Assembly (NCBI RefSeq): GCF_003063665.1
Contig: NZ_NESF01000002.1
Coordinates: 186,001-250,000 of the forward strand
Length of the DNA: 64,000 bases
Source: Limnohabitans sp. Hippo3
Lineage (GTDB): Bacteria > Pseudomonadota > Gammaproteobacteria > Burkholderiales > Burkholderiaceae_C
Direction of reading: 5' to 3'
Shown: piece after piece, positions 17,251 through 26,222 of the stretch
Layout: every line of letters begins with the position of its first letter
Numbering within the stretch: position 1 is the first letter of the stretch
Position numbers and translations under genes: made by a program
The notes under the pieces: model-generated
What the model was told of the DNA's origin: nothing
The model's input: the letters and a program-made list of their open reading frames with translations, nothing else
Database searches by the model: none

Positions 17251-17957
17251 ACCTGACAGGCGGATGGCACTGGCATTGGCGCGCATGGCGATCACAAAAG
17301 CGCTGGGCACCCACATCAGCACAAATCGAAGCGTGGCTCATGGCGCAAACCATGCCGCGCAAACAGTTGGTGCTGATCGGTGCCAGTGCAGGCTGGATGT
17401 TGCCGACGTCCTGGTTGGCGCAATTTGACGCGATATACGCTTGGGACATTGATCCTTTGGCCGCACCTTTGTTCCGCTGGCGGCATGAACGAGAACTGAA
17501 GCGCCAAGGCACGGCCTTGCACCTGCACACCGGCGATGGCTTGGCTCAGCTGCATGATGCCGTTCACGCCATGCCCGAAGCATTTTTCTGGTTTGACAAC
17601 GTGCTGGGGCAATTGCGCTTCACCCACGAAACGCTGGATGCCGTGGATCGCCGCTTACGCAAACTGCGGCACACCCTGAAACCCGTGGCTTGGGGCAGCG
17701 TGCACGACCGCATGTCCGGGCCAGCTGTGCAGGGCATCGCTTTGCCCGTGGCACACCAGAGTACGGCCGGCTTGGCCATGGAGGCGCCAGAAGGACAAGC
17801 TTGGTTACAGCAAATCGGTGCCATCAGTCCTTGGCTGGACCACCTGACCGAGCAAGTATTACCGCAAGGCACACCGGTGCAGTACACCGCATGGCCATTC
17901 AAGCCAGGCTATGCACATTGGCTTGAAATGGGCTGGTGCCCGGCAACTCCACCCTGA
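17247..17957 (+). CDS. Hypothetical protein, possibly methyltransferase-like
   Basis: 236 residues with no family recognised. QLVLIGASAGWMLPTSWL followed by an acidic AWDIDPLAAPLFRWRHERE resembles motif I and the acidic end of strand 2 of a Rossmann-like SAM-binding fold, and FFWFDNVLGQLRF could be the strand 4 region. It is tryptophan-rich. It is translationally coupled to the hydratase gene before it and its 3' end overlaps the converging acetyltransferase gene by 49 bases. The methyltransferase idea is an inference from these motifs only. Confidence 0.7.
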   Translation: MNLTGGWHWHWRAWRSQKRWAPTSAQIEAWLMAQTMPRKQLVLIGASAGWMLPTSWLAQFDAIYAWDIDPLAAPLFRWRHERELKRQGTALHLHTGDGLAQLHDAVHAMPEAFFWFDNVLGQLRFTHETLDAVDRRLRKLRHTLKPVAWGSVHDRMSGPAVQGIALPVAHQSTAGLAMEAPEGQAWLQQIGAISPWLDHLTEQVLPQGTPVQYTAWPFKPGYAHWLEMGWCPATPP

Positions 17958-18439
17958 AGGTCAAGAGACCAGTACTGCCCCACCAGATCGGCACCAAAAG
18001 AGTGGTGGCGCTCTTCAGACACCAACACAAAGCCCGCCTCCTGGTATATGCGGCACGCCGCATGCAGGATATCGTTGGTCCACAAGGTCAGCTTGGAGTA
18101 CCCCTTGGCTTTGGCAAACGCGATGCACTCATGGGTCAAGCGCCGCCCCAGCCCTGCGCCGCGTGCCACCGGCTCCACGTAGAGCAAACGCAGCTTGGCT
18201 TCCCGCTCGGACACCTTGACCAAAAACACCGAACCCACCACGCGGCCTTCGCATTCGGCGATCCAGGCGTTCTCCCATGCGGAGTCAAAGTTCTTGACGA
18301 ACTGCGCCCCAATCTCGGCCACCAAGGCCTCGAACGTGCCATCCCAGCCGTATTCCTGCGCATACAAAATGCCCTGCCGATGCGCCAGCCAGCCAATGTC
18401 ACCGACTTGTAAATTGCGCAAGACAATGGGAGCACTCAT
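17909..18439 (-). CDS. GNAT-family N-acetyltransferase
   Basis: 176 residues. The acetyl-CoA-binding motif is LRLLYVEPVARGAGLGRRL, which includes R-G-A-G-L-G-R (the R/Q-x-x-G-x-G/A pattern), and the C-terminal strand-helix is YQEAGFVLVSEERHHSFG. Substrate is unknown; related proteins are often found fused to MarR regulators, but no such domain is present here. The ATG at 18439 is the first methionine that keeps the GNAT domain intact. Its 3' end overlaps the end of the converging gene on the plus strand. Confidence 0.85.
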   Translation of the reverse strand: MSAPIVLRNLQVGDIGWLAHRQGILYAQEYGWDGTFEALVAEIGAQFVKNFDSAWENAWIAECEGRVVGSVFLVKVSEREAKLRLLYVEPVARGAGLGRRLTHECIAFAKAKGYSKLTLWTNDILHAACRIYQEAGFVLVSEERHHSFGADLVGQYWSLDLQGGVAGHQPISSQCA

Positions 18440-18474
18440 ATTGGTTTCGTGGCAAAGATGCTGTAGGCGCTGCG

Positions 18475-20034
18475 TCACGCGTAACGCACCCGCAAGTCGC
18501 GCTTGAGCAGTTTGCCGCTCGGGTTCTTGGGCAGCGCGTCCGTGAAGAGCACGCGCTTGGGACACTTGAAACCGGCCATGTGCTGGGCACAGTGCGCGAT
18601 CACTGCGGCTTCGTCCAGCGCCTGCCCATCCTTGACCACGATCACCGCCGTCACGGCCTCGACCCACTTGGCGTCGGGCAAACCCACCACCGCCACTTCG
18701 CTCACTTGCGGCAGGCGGTAAATCATCTCCTCCACCTCGCGGCTGGCCACGTTTTCGCCGCCGGACTTGATCATGTCCTTCTTGCGATCCACCACCGTGA
18801 TGTAACCCTCCTCGTCGATGATGCCCAGATCCCCACTGTGGAACCAGTCGCCCTCGAACGAAGCTTGGGTGCGCTCGTCGTCGTGAAAATAGCCGAGCAT
18901 CAAATGCGGTGAGCGGTGCACGATCTCGCCCACTTCGCCCACGGCCACGTCCTGCATGTCGTCGTTGACTACACGCGTTTCGACGTTGCGCACGGCTTTG
19001 CCACACGAACCCGGTTTGCGCAGCTGGTCGTCTGGGCCGAGCATGGTCGCCAGGGGCGCGATTTCGGTCTGGCCGTACAGGTTCCACAGCCGGACATTGG
19101 GCAGGCGCGAGGCCAGCTCTTTCAGCACCTCGACCGGCATGATCGACGCGCCGTAGTAGCCCTTGGCCAATTTAACGAGCTTGCCCGCATCCATCAGCGG
19201 CGAGCGCAGCAGCGCGATCCACACCGTGGGCGGCGCAAAGAAGCTGGTGATGCCAAACTTTTCGAGCATCGGCAGCAGGTTGTCGGGCGTGGGTTTGGAG
19301 GTGATGACGTTGGTGCTGCCCATGTAAATGGCCGGGCCAAAGAACACATCGAGCTGGGCGCAGTGGTACAGCGGCAGCGCATGCAGGGCCACGTCGACCT
19401 CGGCGATTTCGGCGTCGATCACGCAGCTGACGTATTGCCACATGACCGCGTCGTGCGTGAGCTGCGCACCTTTGGGCGACGACTCGGTGCCGCTGGTATA
19501 GACGATCTGCGCCACGTCGTAGCTGCCCAGGCGCAAATCAGGCAAGGGGTCGGTGCAAGCGGCCAGCGCATCAAAGCTGTGCATGCCCGCCACGGGCTGG
19601 CTCGGGTCTTCGGACGGCAGCCAGATGAACTGCTCCACCTGTGTGTCGAGCTTGGAAGCGGCCTGCGCGAGCTCGGCCAGGCCACTGTCGGTCGCCAGCG
19701 TCTTGGCACCTGCGTGACGCAAGATGTAAGCCACCTCTTCGGCCTTGAGCATGAAGTTGATCGGCACCATGACCGCGCCACGGCGGGCCAACGCAAAGCG
19801 CAGCGCCGCAAAACCGTGCGAATTGCGCGCCAGCACCGCCACCTTGTCGCCCTCTGCCACGCCAATGCTGGCCAAGCCTGCGGCCAGTCGCGTCACCAGC
19901 GCGTCGAACTCGGCATAGGTCCAGGTGGTAGTGCCGCACACGATGCCAGTTTTGGTGGGCAGGCGGATGGCCGTGCGACGCAGAGCATCGGCAATGGTCT
20001 GACGGCGAACGGCGGGGTGGATGGTGGTGGACAT
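18475..20034 (-). CDS. Acyl-CoA synthetase (AMP-forming)
   Basis: 519 residues of the fatty-acyl-CoA synthetase family: A3 motif VYTSGTESSPKGAQLTHDAV, A5 motif LWNLYGQTEIAPLAT, A7/A8 region WFHSGDLGIIDEEGYITVVD followed by RKKDMIKSGGENVASREVEE, and the catalytic lysine in LPKNPSGKLLKR. It activates a carboxylic acid to the CoA ester, probably a medium- or long-chain fatty acid or an aromatic acid. It lies 35 bases downstream of nothing on its strand and is divergent from the DUF2889 gene. Confidence 0.88.
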   Translation of the reverse strand: MSTTIHPAVRRQTIADALRRTAIRLPTKTGIVCGTTTWTYAEFDALVTRLAAGLASIGVAEGDKVAVLARNSHGFAALRFALARRGAVMVPINFMLKAEEVAYILRHAGAKTLATDSGLAELAQAASKLDTQVEQFIWLPSEDPSQPVAGMHSFDALAACTDPLPDLRLGSYDVAQIVYTSGTESSPKGAQLTHDAVMWQYVSCVIDAEIAEVDVALHALPLYHCAQLDVFFGPAIYMGSTNVITSKPTPDNLLPMLEKFGITSFFAPPTVWIALLRSPLMDAGKLVKLAKGYYGASIMPVEVLKELASRLPNVRLWNLYGQTEIAPLATMLGPDDQLRKPGSCGKAVRNVETRVVNDDMQDVAVGEVGEIVHRSPHLMLGYFHDDERTQASFEGDWFHSGDLGIIDEEGYITVVDRKKDMIKSGGENVASREVEEMIYRLPQVSEVAVVGLPDAKWVEAVTAVIVVKDGQALDEAAVIAHCAQHMAGFKCPKRVLFTDALPKNPSGKLLKRDLRVRYA

Positions 20035-20094
20035 GCTGAGAACTCCTGCGTAGCTATGATTAAGTGATTCAACATCAGACCCGCGAGATTTCCA

Positions 20095-20679
20095 TTGGCA
20101 CTTCCACCACCCTCCCCCCGAAAACTGTCACATACGCGAACCGTGGTGTACCAAGGCTTTGACCGTGAAGACGGCTTGTGGGACATCGAAGCCGAGCTGA
20201 CCGATATCAAGACTTACGGCTTTCAGGTCCCCAACGAACGCCCCTTCCCAGCCAACGAGCCGATCCACGGCCTCAAAATTCGCGTCACGCTCAACAACAA
20301 AATGGTCATCCAGGACATCGTCACGGCGATGGATGACATCCCCCACCCCGAATGCGCTGGCGCACCGCACGGCATGCACAAACTGATCGGCCAGACCATG
20401 GGCCCCGGCTGGCGCAAGGTCATCAACGCGCACATCGGTGGCACCGAAGGCTGCACCCACCTGCGGGAACTTTTGTTCAACATGGCAACGGCCGCCTACC
20501 AAACCCTGCCATCCGGCCAATGGCACCGCCGCGAACAAGCTGGCCAGCCCCACCCCGAAATCACCCAACCACCCTACCACCTCGGCCAATGCCACAGCTG
20601 GGCCTATGACAGCCCGACGGTGCAAAGGGCTTATCCGATGTTTTTCAAGCCGAAGGCTGTCGAAAACAACGGCAACTGA
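20095..20679 (+). CDS. DUF2889 family protein
   Basis: 194 residues with the DUF2889 layout: MALPPPSPRKLSHTRTVVYQ at the start, DREDGLWDIEAELTD, GLKIRVTLNN, and GGTEGCTHLRELLFNMATAA. The family is often found next to aromatic or acyl-CoA catabolism genes, consistent with the divergent acyl-CoA synthetase, but its function is unknown. The start is a TTG at 20095; it is chosen because family members begin M-x-LPPP. No stronger ATG exists in the conserved region. Confidence 0.82.
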   Translation: MALPPPSPRKLSHTRTVVYQGFDREDGLWDIEAELTDIKTYGFQVPNERPFPANEPIHGLKIRVTLNNKMVIQDIVTAMDDIPHPECAGAPHGMHKLIGQTMGPGWRKVINAHIGGTEGCTHLRELLFNMATAAYQTLPSGQWHRREQAGQPHPEITQPPYHLGQCHSWAYDSPTVQRAYPMFFKPKAVENNGN

Positions 20680-20841
20680 GCAGGAGCTCGCCTGCGATAA
20701 TCTGCCACCTCCAAAGCGCATCTGCGCTTTTCTTTTTCACAGCCTCTGGATCTACACCATGAACCGCTGCACTTTGGCCCTTCGCGGGCGTGCTTTGCTT
20801 TGCCTTGACTTCATCACCTCCCTGAACGCCGTGGAGGCCGC

Positions 20842-22179
20842 ATGAGCAAGAAAGTCTTCATCAAAACGTTTGGCTGCCAGATGAACGAGTACGACTCGGA
20901 CAAGATGGCCGATGTGCTGGGCGCGGCCCAGGGCTATGAACCCACGCAGGACGTGGACGAGGCCGATCTGATTTTGTTCAACACCTGCTCGGTGCGCGAG
21001 AAGGCGCAAGAAAAGGTGTTCAGCGATCTGGGCCGGGTGCAACACCTCAAAGCCAAGGGCGTACTGATTGGCGTGGGCGGCTGCGTTGCCAGCCAGGAAG
21101 GCGCTGAGATCATCAAGCGTGCGCCTTATGTGGACGTGGTGTTTGGCCCGCAAACCCTGCACCGCTTGCCCGAGATGCTGGCCGAGCGCGAGCGCAAGCA
21201 GCGCCCGCAAGTCGACATCAGCTTCCCCGAGATTGAAAAGTTCGACCACCTGCCACCCGCCAAGGTGGAAGGCGCCACCGCCTTTGTGTCGATCATGGAA
21301 GGCTGCAGCAAATACTGCAGCTATTGCGTGGTGCCCTACACCCGGGGCGAAGAGGTCTCTCGCCCGTTTGACGATGTACTGGTGGAGGTGGCGGGCCTGG
21401 CCGCGCAGGGCGTGAAAGAGATCACCCTGCTGGGCCAAAACGTGAACGCTTACCGGGGCAAGATGGGCGGCACCTCAGACATTGCCGACTTTGCGCTGTT
21501 GCTGGAATACGTGGCCGACATGCCCGGCATTGAGCGCATCCGCTATGTGACCAGCCACCCGAATGAGTTCACGCAGCGCCTGATCGACGCGTACGAGAAG
21601 ATCCCCAAACTGGTGAGCCACCTGCACTTGCCGGTGCAGCACGGATCAGACAAGATTTTGATGGCGATGAAACGCGGCTACACCGCCATGGAATACAAGA
21701 GCACGATCCGCAAGCTGCGGGCGATCCGCCCCGACATGTCGCTCAGCAGCGATTTCATCGTGGGTTTCCCCGGCGAGACCGAGGACGACTTCAACAAGAT
21801 GATGAAGCTGATCACCGATGTGGGTTTTGACACCAGCTTCAGCTTCATCTTCAGCCCCCGCCCTGGCACGCCTGCGGCCAACCTGCACGACGACACGCCG
21901 CACGACGTCAAGCTGCGCCGCCTGCACCACCTGCAAGCGACCATCGAAGAAAACGTGCAGCGCATTGGCGAGAGCCGTGTGGGCACGGTGCAGCGCATTC
22001 TGGTGGAGCGCCCTTCACGCAAGGACGCCACCGAGCTGGCCGGCCGCACCGAGTGCAACCGGGTGGTCAACTTCCCCGGCGGCCCGAACATGGACCGCCT
22101 GATCGGTCAGATGGCGGATGTGCGCATCACCCAAGGCCTGTCGCACTCGCTGCGGGGCGAGTTGGTGATCAAGGACTGA
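20842..22179 (+). CDS. miaB: tRNA-2-methylthio-N6-dimethylallyladenosine synthase
   Basis: 445 residues. N-terminal MTTase domain [19 protein letters not shown] with cluster-binding cysteines, including [11 protein letters not shown] and GVGGCVASQ. The radical-SAM motif [18 protein letters not shown] places C155, C159 and C162, close to the E. coli positions. A C-terminal TRAM domain ends the protein. MiaB adds the methylthio group at A37 of tRNAs reading UNN codons, using two Fe-S clusters. GGAGG seven bases before the ATG fixes the start. Confidence 0.97.
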   Translation: MSKKVFIKTFGCQMNEYDSDKMADVLGAAQGYEPTQDVDEADLILFNTCSVREKAQEKVFSDLGRVQHLKAKGVLIGVGGCVASQEGAEIIKRAPYVDVVFGPQTLHRLPEMLAERERKQRPQVDISFPEIEKFDHLPPAKVEGATAFVSIMEGCSKYCSYCVVPYTRGEEVSRPFDDVLVEVAGLAAQGVKEITLLGQNVNAYRGKMGGTSDIADFALLLEYVADMPGIERIRYVTSHPNEFTQRLIDAYEKIPKLVSHLHLPVQHGSDKILMAMKRGYTAMEYKSTIRKLRAIRPDMSLSSDFIVGFPGETEDDFNKMMKLITDVGFDTSFSFIFSPRPGTPAANLHDDTPHDVKLRRLHHLQATIEENVQRIGESRVGTVQRILVERPSRKDATELAGRTECNRVVNFPGGPNMDRLIGQMADVRITQGLSHSLRGELVIKD

Positions 22180-22183
22180 AGTT

Positions 22184-22258
22184 GGTGGGAGGCTGCCCCT
22201 GCGGCCGAATGTGTGTTGAGCCTCTGCAGACATTCGCGAGCAGGGGCTCACTCCTACA
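22184..22258. repeat. REP-like imperfect palindrome, family B, copy 2
   Basis: The left arm starts GTGGGAGGCTGCCCCTGCGG and the right arm contains ATTCGCGAGCAGGGGCTCAC followed by TCCTACA. The arms match those at 2042-2112 almost base for base while the central loop differs. It lies immediately after miaB and could form a strong hairpin in its mRNA. Confidence 0.7.
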
Positions 22259-22272
22259 AAAATCCCTGAGAC

Positions 22273-22677
22273 TCAAGACTCGCGGCCGACCTCGCGGATG
22301 TAGCGTCGGTAGTCACCGTGCGGGATGGGGGCGCAAGCATCCACCGGGCGGTTGTACACATAGGTCTGCACAGGCTGGCCTTGCAGCGGGCCGCTGAGCA
22401 CGGTCACAGTTTCGCGCCAGTATTGAGATGCACTGCGGTCACCGCGGACCATGCCCTCCACCACATCCAGCCGGGCCAGGTGCGCGTCATCCACTTCATA
22501 GATTTCACCTGTGACCTGGCCATCACCCGTAGACAAGTCCAGCAGCAAGCCAGGAAAACGCCCCACATCGACCAAGCGGCCAGGCACTTGGGCAGGGCCC
22601 ACAAAACGGGCCCCGTGCATTTCAGCTTCAAGCCGAAGACCGGGCATGAGCGTGCCGTAAATGAAAAGTCGGTGCAT
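22273..22677 (-). CDS. Gamma-glutamylcyclotransferase-like (AIG2 family) protein
   Basis: 134 residues. MHRLFIYGTLMPGLRLEAEM carries the YGTLMPG motif of the gamma-glutamylcyclotransferase fold, and LARLDVVEGMV with the catalytic glutamate follows. Relatives cyclise gamma-glutamyl amines or amino acids. The ATG at 22677 is preferred; a TTG at 22701 that overlaps the ffh stop would add eight residues and cannot be ruled out. It is probably co-transcribed with ffh. Confidence 0.8.
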   Translation of the reverse strand: MHRLFIYGTLMPGLRLEAEMHGARFVGPAQVPGRLVDVGRFPGLLLDLSTGDGQVTGEIYEVDDAHLARLDVVEGMVRGDRSASQYWRETVTVLSGPLQGQPVQTYVYNRPVDACAPIPHGDYRRYIREVGRES

Positions 22678-22697
22678 CGGTTGGCCATTCACGCGGG

Positions 22698-24083
22698 TCA
22701 ACGCGGCATGCCGGGAAAGCCCCCGCCGCCGCCCATCATGCCTTTCATGGCGCCCATGCGTTTCATCATCTTCATCATGCCGCCGCCGGACATTTTTTTC
22801 ATCATGTCCTGCATCTGCTCAAACTCCTTGAGCATGCGGTTGACGTCCTGCACCTGAACACCGGCACCGGCTGCAATGCGGCGCTTGCGGGTCGCCTTGA
22901 TCAGCTCGGGCTTTTTCCGCTCCAGCGGCGTCATGCTGTGGATGATGCCCTGCTTGCGGCCAATGTCTTTCTCGACCTTTTCCATGTCCATGGACCCGGC
23001 CTTGGCCGTCAATTGGCTGGGCAACTTGTCCATCAGGCTCGACAAACCACCCATTTGTTTCATCTGCTGGATCTGGGCCAAAAAGTCGTTCAGGTCAAAA
23101 CCACCGCCGCTCTTGACCTTGGCGGCCAGCTTTTGCGCGGCTTCCATGTCCACACCGGCAGTGACCTGCTCGACCAGCGCCACAATGTCGCCCATGCCCA
23201 GCACCCGGCCTGCATGGCGCTCAGCGTCAAACACTTCCAGGCCATCGATTTTCTCGCTCGTACCGGCAAACTTGATCGGCACACCCGTGATCTGGCGCAC
23301 CGACAAAGCAGCACCGCCGCGTGAATCACCATCCAGTTTGGTGAGCACAATGCCCGTGAGCGGCAGGGCGTCACTGAACGCTTTGGCGGTGTTGGCCGCA
23401 TCCTGACCCTGCATGGCGTCGACCACGAACAGAGTTTCCACAGGCTTGAGTTCAGCGTGCAGCGCCTTGATCTCGGCCATCAGGGCTTCGTCAATCGCCA
23501 GGCGACCGGCAGTGTCGACCAGCAGCACGTCAAAGAAGTGCTTGCGGGCGTAGTCGATGGCGGCGCGGGCGATGTCGATCGGCTTTTGGTCGGGCGTGCT
23601 GGGGAACCACTCGGCCCCGGCCTGCGCCGTCACGGTCTTGAGCTGTTCGATGGCCGCAGGCCGGTACACGTCGCCCGAGACGGTCAGCACTTTCTTTTTG
23701 CGCTTTTCAATCAGGTGTTTGGCCAGCTTGGCGGTGGTGGTGGTTTTACCGGCACCTTGCAAACCGGCCATCAAAATCACCGCTGGGGGCTGCGCCGCCA
23801 GGTTGATGTCCGACACGCCCTCGCCCATGGTGGCGGCCAGCTCGCGGTTGACCACACCCACCAAGGCCTGGCCAGGCTTGAGTGAGCCCATGACCTCCTG
23901 GCCCAGGGCTTTTTCCTTCACACGGGCGATGAAGTCGCGCACCACCGGCAAGGCCACATCGGCTTCGAGCAGGGCCATGCGCACCTCGCGCAGCATGTCG
24001 GCCACGTTCGATTCGGTGATGCGGGCCTGCCCGCTGAGGGTCTTGACGAGGCGTGAGAGTTTGTCGGTCAGGGCGGAGGCCAT
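22698..24083 (-). CDS. ffh: Signal recognition particle protein Ffh
   Basis: 461 residues. N domain, then GTPase motifs LMAGLQGAGKTTTTAKLAKH (G1), DVYRPAA (G2), LLVDTAGRLAIDE (G3) and LTKLDGDSRGGAAL (G4/G5), then a methionine-rich M domain ending in MMKMMKRMGAMKGMM. Ffh binds 4.5S RNA and signal sequences and delivers ribosomes to FtsY for membrane insertion. The gene is divergent from the cytochrome-assembly-like gene, an arrangement common in betaproteobacteria. Confidence 0.97.
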   Translation of the reverse strand: MASALTDKLSRLVKTLSGQARITESNVADMLREVRMALLEADVALPVVRDFIARVKEKALGQEVMGSLKPGQALVGVVNRELAATMGEGVSDINLAAQPPAVILMAGLQGAGKTTTTAKLAKHLIEKRKKKVLTVSGDVYRPAAIEQLKTVTAQAGAEWFPSTPDQKPIDIARAAIDYARKHFFDVLLVDTAGRLAIDEALMAEIKALHAELKPVETLFVVDAMQGQDAANTAKAFSDALPLTGIVLTKLDGDSRGGAALSVRQITGVPIKFAGTSEKIDGLEVFDAERHAGRVLGMGDIVALVEQVTAGVDMEAAQKLAAKVKSGGGFDLNDFLAQIQQMKQMGGLSSLMDKLPSQLTAKAGSMDMEKVEKDIGRKQGIIHSMTPLERKKPELIKATRKRRIAAGAGVQVQDVNRMLKEFEQMQDMMKKMSGGGMMKMMKRMGAMKGMMGGGGGFPGMPR

Positions 24084-24160
24084 GGGGATATCCAGAAATT
24101 TCCGGTCCAGCCTGTTGGCTCCACCCCAGTGGCAGCGCCTGAAAGGCTAAACTCGGTGTC

Positions 24161-24964
24161 ATGATTTTAGCGAGTCCCCCATTTTGGATGCTGCCTGCCA
24201 CCGTGCTGGCGGCGCTGGCCTATGGCCTGCCAGCCTTGGCGGGTGAGCGCCTGTCTCCCACGCATGCGCGTCGCTTGCTTTGGCTCGCCTGGGCCGCGCA
24301 TGCCGTGGCGCTGTTGAGCTTGCTGGTCGGCCCTGTCCACTTCGGCTTTGCGCCAGCGATTTCGGTGACCGCCTGGCTCGTGGTGAGCGCTTATATATTA
24401 GAGAGCCAGTTTTTCCCCAAATTCAAGGCCCGCTGGGCCATGGGCATTCTGGGGACCATCGCCGTCGTGCTGGCCTGGTTTTTCCCGGGCACTCCGCTGT
24501 CAGCGCAAGCTTCGGCCTGGCTGCCCTTGCATTGGGCTTTGGGTTTGTCTGCTTACGGCATGTTTGGCGCCGCCGTAGTGCACGCCTGGATGATGACCCG
24601 CGCCGAACGCGACATTCGGCAAGCCCACGACGCCAGCAGTGGTGTGCCACTGCTGACGCTCGAACGCCTCACCTTCCGATTTGTGCTGGCCGGCTTCGTT
24701 TTGTTGACCGCCACCTTGGTCGCTGGCGTGTTGTTTGGTGATGCGCTTTATGGCCAAGGACAAGGCCACTGGCGCTGGGACCACAAAACCATTTTCGCCT
24801 TGCTGTCCTGGCTGACCTTTGCCGTCTTGCTGACAGGCCGCAGCCAATGGGGCTGGCGAGGCCGCCGGGCTGTGCGGGTGCTTTACATCGGCGCGGGTTT
24901 GTTGCTCCTGTCGTATGCAGGCTCACGGTTTGTCATGGAAGTCCTGCTGGGGCGCATGGGATGA
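24161..24964 (+). CDS. CcsA/YpjD-type cytochrome c assembly membrane protein
   Basis: 267 residues with about eight hydrophobic segments. Features include WLPLHWALGLSAYGMFGAAV, a histidine in a membrane segment next to the haem-handling region, and WRWDHKTIFALLSWLTFAVL, which fits the CcsA/CcmC-like fold. Members close to ffh are usually called cytochrome C assembly family or YpjD. A role in haem delivery or maturation is inferred from the family. Its stop overlaps the next start by four bases (24961-24964). Confidence 0.82.
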   Translation: MILASPPFWMLPATVLAALAYGLPALAGERLSPTHARRLLWLAWAAHAVALLSLLVGPVHFGFAPAISVTAWLVVSAYILESQFFPKFKARWAMGILGTIAVVLAWFFPGTPLSAQASAWLPLHWALGLSAYGMFGAAVVHAWMMTRAERDIRQAHDASSGVPLLTLERLTFRFVLAGFVLLTATLVAGVLFGDALYGQGQGHWRWDHKTIFALLSWLTFAVLLTGRSQWGWRGRRAVRVLYIGAGLLLLSYAGSRFVMEVLLGRMG

Positions 24965-25197
24965 AATACCTCTTTTTGTTGCTGGTGGTTTTGTTGGTCA
25001 TCTGGGCGATCAAGCGCACCAAGGCGGCAGGCCGAACCCAAGCACCCCCTGCGTCTGAAGCGAAAAGCCCCTCTGAAATGGTCAGCTGCGCCCATTGCGG
25101 CATCCACTTGCCCCAGGAAGAAGCAGTCTCCGGCCAAAAAGGGCTTTACTGCAGCACCGAGCACCGGACTGCAGCGCAAGACCGCAACCCCAGCTGA
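24961..25197 (+). CDS. PP0621-type small membrane-anchored zinc-finger protein
   Basis: 78 residues. An N-terminal hydrophobic segment (MKYLFLLLVVLLVIWAI) is followed by a polar linker and a short metal-binding module with MVSCAHCGIHLPQEEA and LYCSTEHR, giving a C-x2-C ... C-x3-H set. This matches the PP0621 family, whose role is unknown. The ATG overlaps the stop of the preceding membrane protein gene, so the two are likely made together. Confidence 0.82.
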   Translation: MKYLFLLLVVLLVIWAIKRTKAAGRTQAPPASEAKSPSEMVSCAHCGIHLPQEEAVSGQKGLYCSTEHRTAAQDRNPS

Positions 25198-25210
25198 AGT
25201 CACGGCGTTG

Positions 25211-25798
25211 ATGCGGGTGCCTGCTTCAGACCACACCTCGCCTGCCCATTGGCAACAAGGCTGGCACCCACAAGCGCAACGGCTGGTCTCGCCCAACTTC
25301 GGACCACGCCCTGCAGGGGCCTGCATTGACCTGATCGTGCTCCACTCCATCAGCCTGCCCCCCGGACAATATGGTGGCGATGCCGTGCAGCGCTTGTTCA
25401 CCAACCAACTCGATTGGGACGCACACCCCTACTTTCAAAGCATCCGAGGGCTGGAAGTCTCATCGCACTTTTACATACGCCGTGATGGCTCACTGTGGCA
25501 GTTTGTGAGCTGCGATGAGCGCGCATGGCATGCCGGACAGTCCCAATACAGGGGTCGGCCCAACTGCAACGACGACTCCATCGGCATTGAGTTGGAAGGC
25601 CTGGAAGGCGACACCTTCGAAGACGCGCAGTATCAGCAACTGGCCGATCTGTGCCGGGAGATCCGGCATCACTACCCCATCGCGCATGTGGCTGGTCATG
25701 AACACATCGCACCAGGCCGGAAACTGGACCCGGGACCGGGTTTTGAATGGCCACGGTTGAAACAACTGTTGGATTTTCCGCCTCAGGTTTTTCCCTGA
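25211..25798 (+). CDS. ampD: 1,6-anhydro-N-acetylmuramyl-L-alanine amidase AmpD
   Basis: 195 residues of the amidase_2 fold. CIDLIVLHSISLPPGQYGG holds the first zinc histidine, VSSHFYIRRDGSLWQFV the conserved core, and AGHEHIAPGRKLDPGPGFEW the second zinc histidine and aspartate ligand. AmpD cleaves the stem peptide from anhydro-muropeptides in the cytoplasm, recycling peptidoglycan and, in many bacteria, keeping ampC beta-lactamase off. The ATG at 25211 follows an in-frame TTG at 25208. It complements Mpl, encoded at 36.2 kb, which re-attaches the recovered tripeptide. Confidence 0.93.
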   Translation: MRVPASDHTSPAHWQQGWHPQAQRLVSPNFGPRPAGACIDLIVLHSISLPPGQYGGDAVQRLFTNQLDWDAHPYFQSIRGLEVSSHFYIRRDGSLWQFVSCDERAWHAGQSQYRGRPNCNDDSIGIELEGLEGDTFEDAQYQQLADLCREIRHHYPIAHVAGHEHIAPGRKLDPGPGFEWPRLKQLLDFPPQVFP

Positions 25799-25800
25799 TC

Positions 25801-25822
25801 TGGCCCCATCCCTGAGGGGCCA
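25801..25822 (+). terminator. Probable terminator after ampD
   Basis: TGGCCCC and GGGGCCA form a 7-bp stem with an 8-base loop two bases after the ampD stop. The downstream sequence AAAAATATTTT is AT-rich but lacks an uninterrupted T-tract. Confidence 0.6.
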
Positions 25823-26087
25823 AAAATATTTTCACAGCCCTTGCTTGCGCAGCAAGGTGACCGATGGTTCGAGATCGCAGGGCCAGCGCGATCGTGCGTG
25901 CCTCACCAATCAAGGCTTTCAAAACAAAAAATGCTCGGCAGGCCGCATCGGGCCTGAATCGGCCATCCGAAAACCCCAAAAACCAAGCCTTCCAGGGTCT
26001 TTTTTCAGCAAGTGAAAGGTCACGATTCCAAGGCTGAAACCTGGATTTATTTGCCCCCTGTCGAGCAGACCAGCAAAACAGACCGGT
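25823..26087. other. Non-coding stretch between ampD and the nrd control region
   Basis: About 265 bases with no gene that I can support on either strand. Short hairpin-capable words such as GCTTGCGCAGC are present. Reading frames that cross it lack start signals and recognisable family similarity. Confidence 0.6.
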
Positions 26088-26103
26088 ACACTACCTGTAG
26101 TGG
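26088..26103. promoter_or_regulatory. NrdR box 1
   Basis: ACACTACCTGTAGTGG, a 16-bp palindrome that fits the NrdR consensus (acaCwAtATaTwGtgt) at most positions. Its start is 32 bases from the start of the second box, close to three helical turns, as usual for paired NrdR sites upstream of ribonucleotide reductase genes. Confidence 0.78.
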
Positions 26104-26119
26104 CTTGTGCAGATGCCAG

Positions 26120-26135
26120 ACACCAGATATAGTGT
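26120..26135. promoter_or_regulatory. NrdR box 2
   Basis: ACACCAGATATAGTGT, a 16-bp palindrome very close to the NrdR consensus. Together with box 1 it should let the ATP/dATP-sensing repressor NrdR bind cooperatively and shut nrdAB down. The nrdR gene itself is not in the window. Confidence 0.88.
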
Positions 26136-26222
26136 CCCTTACAAATTCTCACAATTAAACAAGACGCCTGTTCAAACGCCTTGCCCAGTACCCCAAGACC
26201 CACAAAATTCAAAGAAATGACC

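Noticed and set aside
20760..20845. A 28-codon ORF ending on the miaB start (ATGA overlap)
   Set aside because: No ribosome-binding site, ordinary composition and no terminator or pairing arms like those at aroG. GGAGG before miaB explains its translation without coupling.
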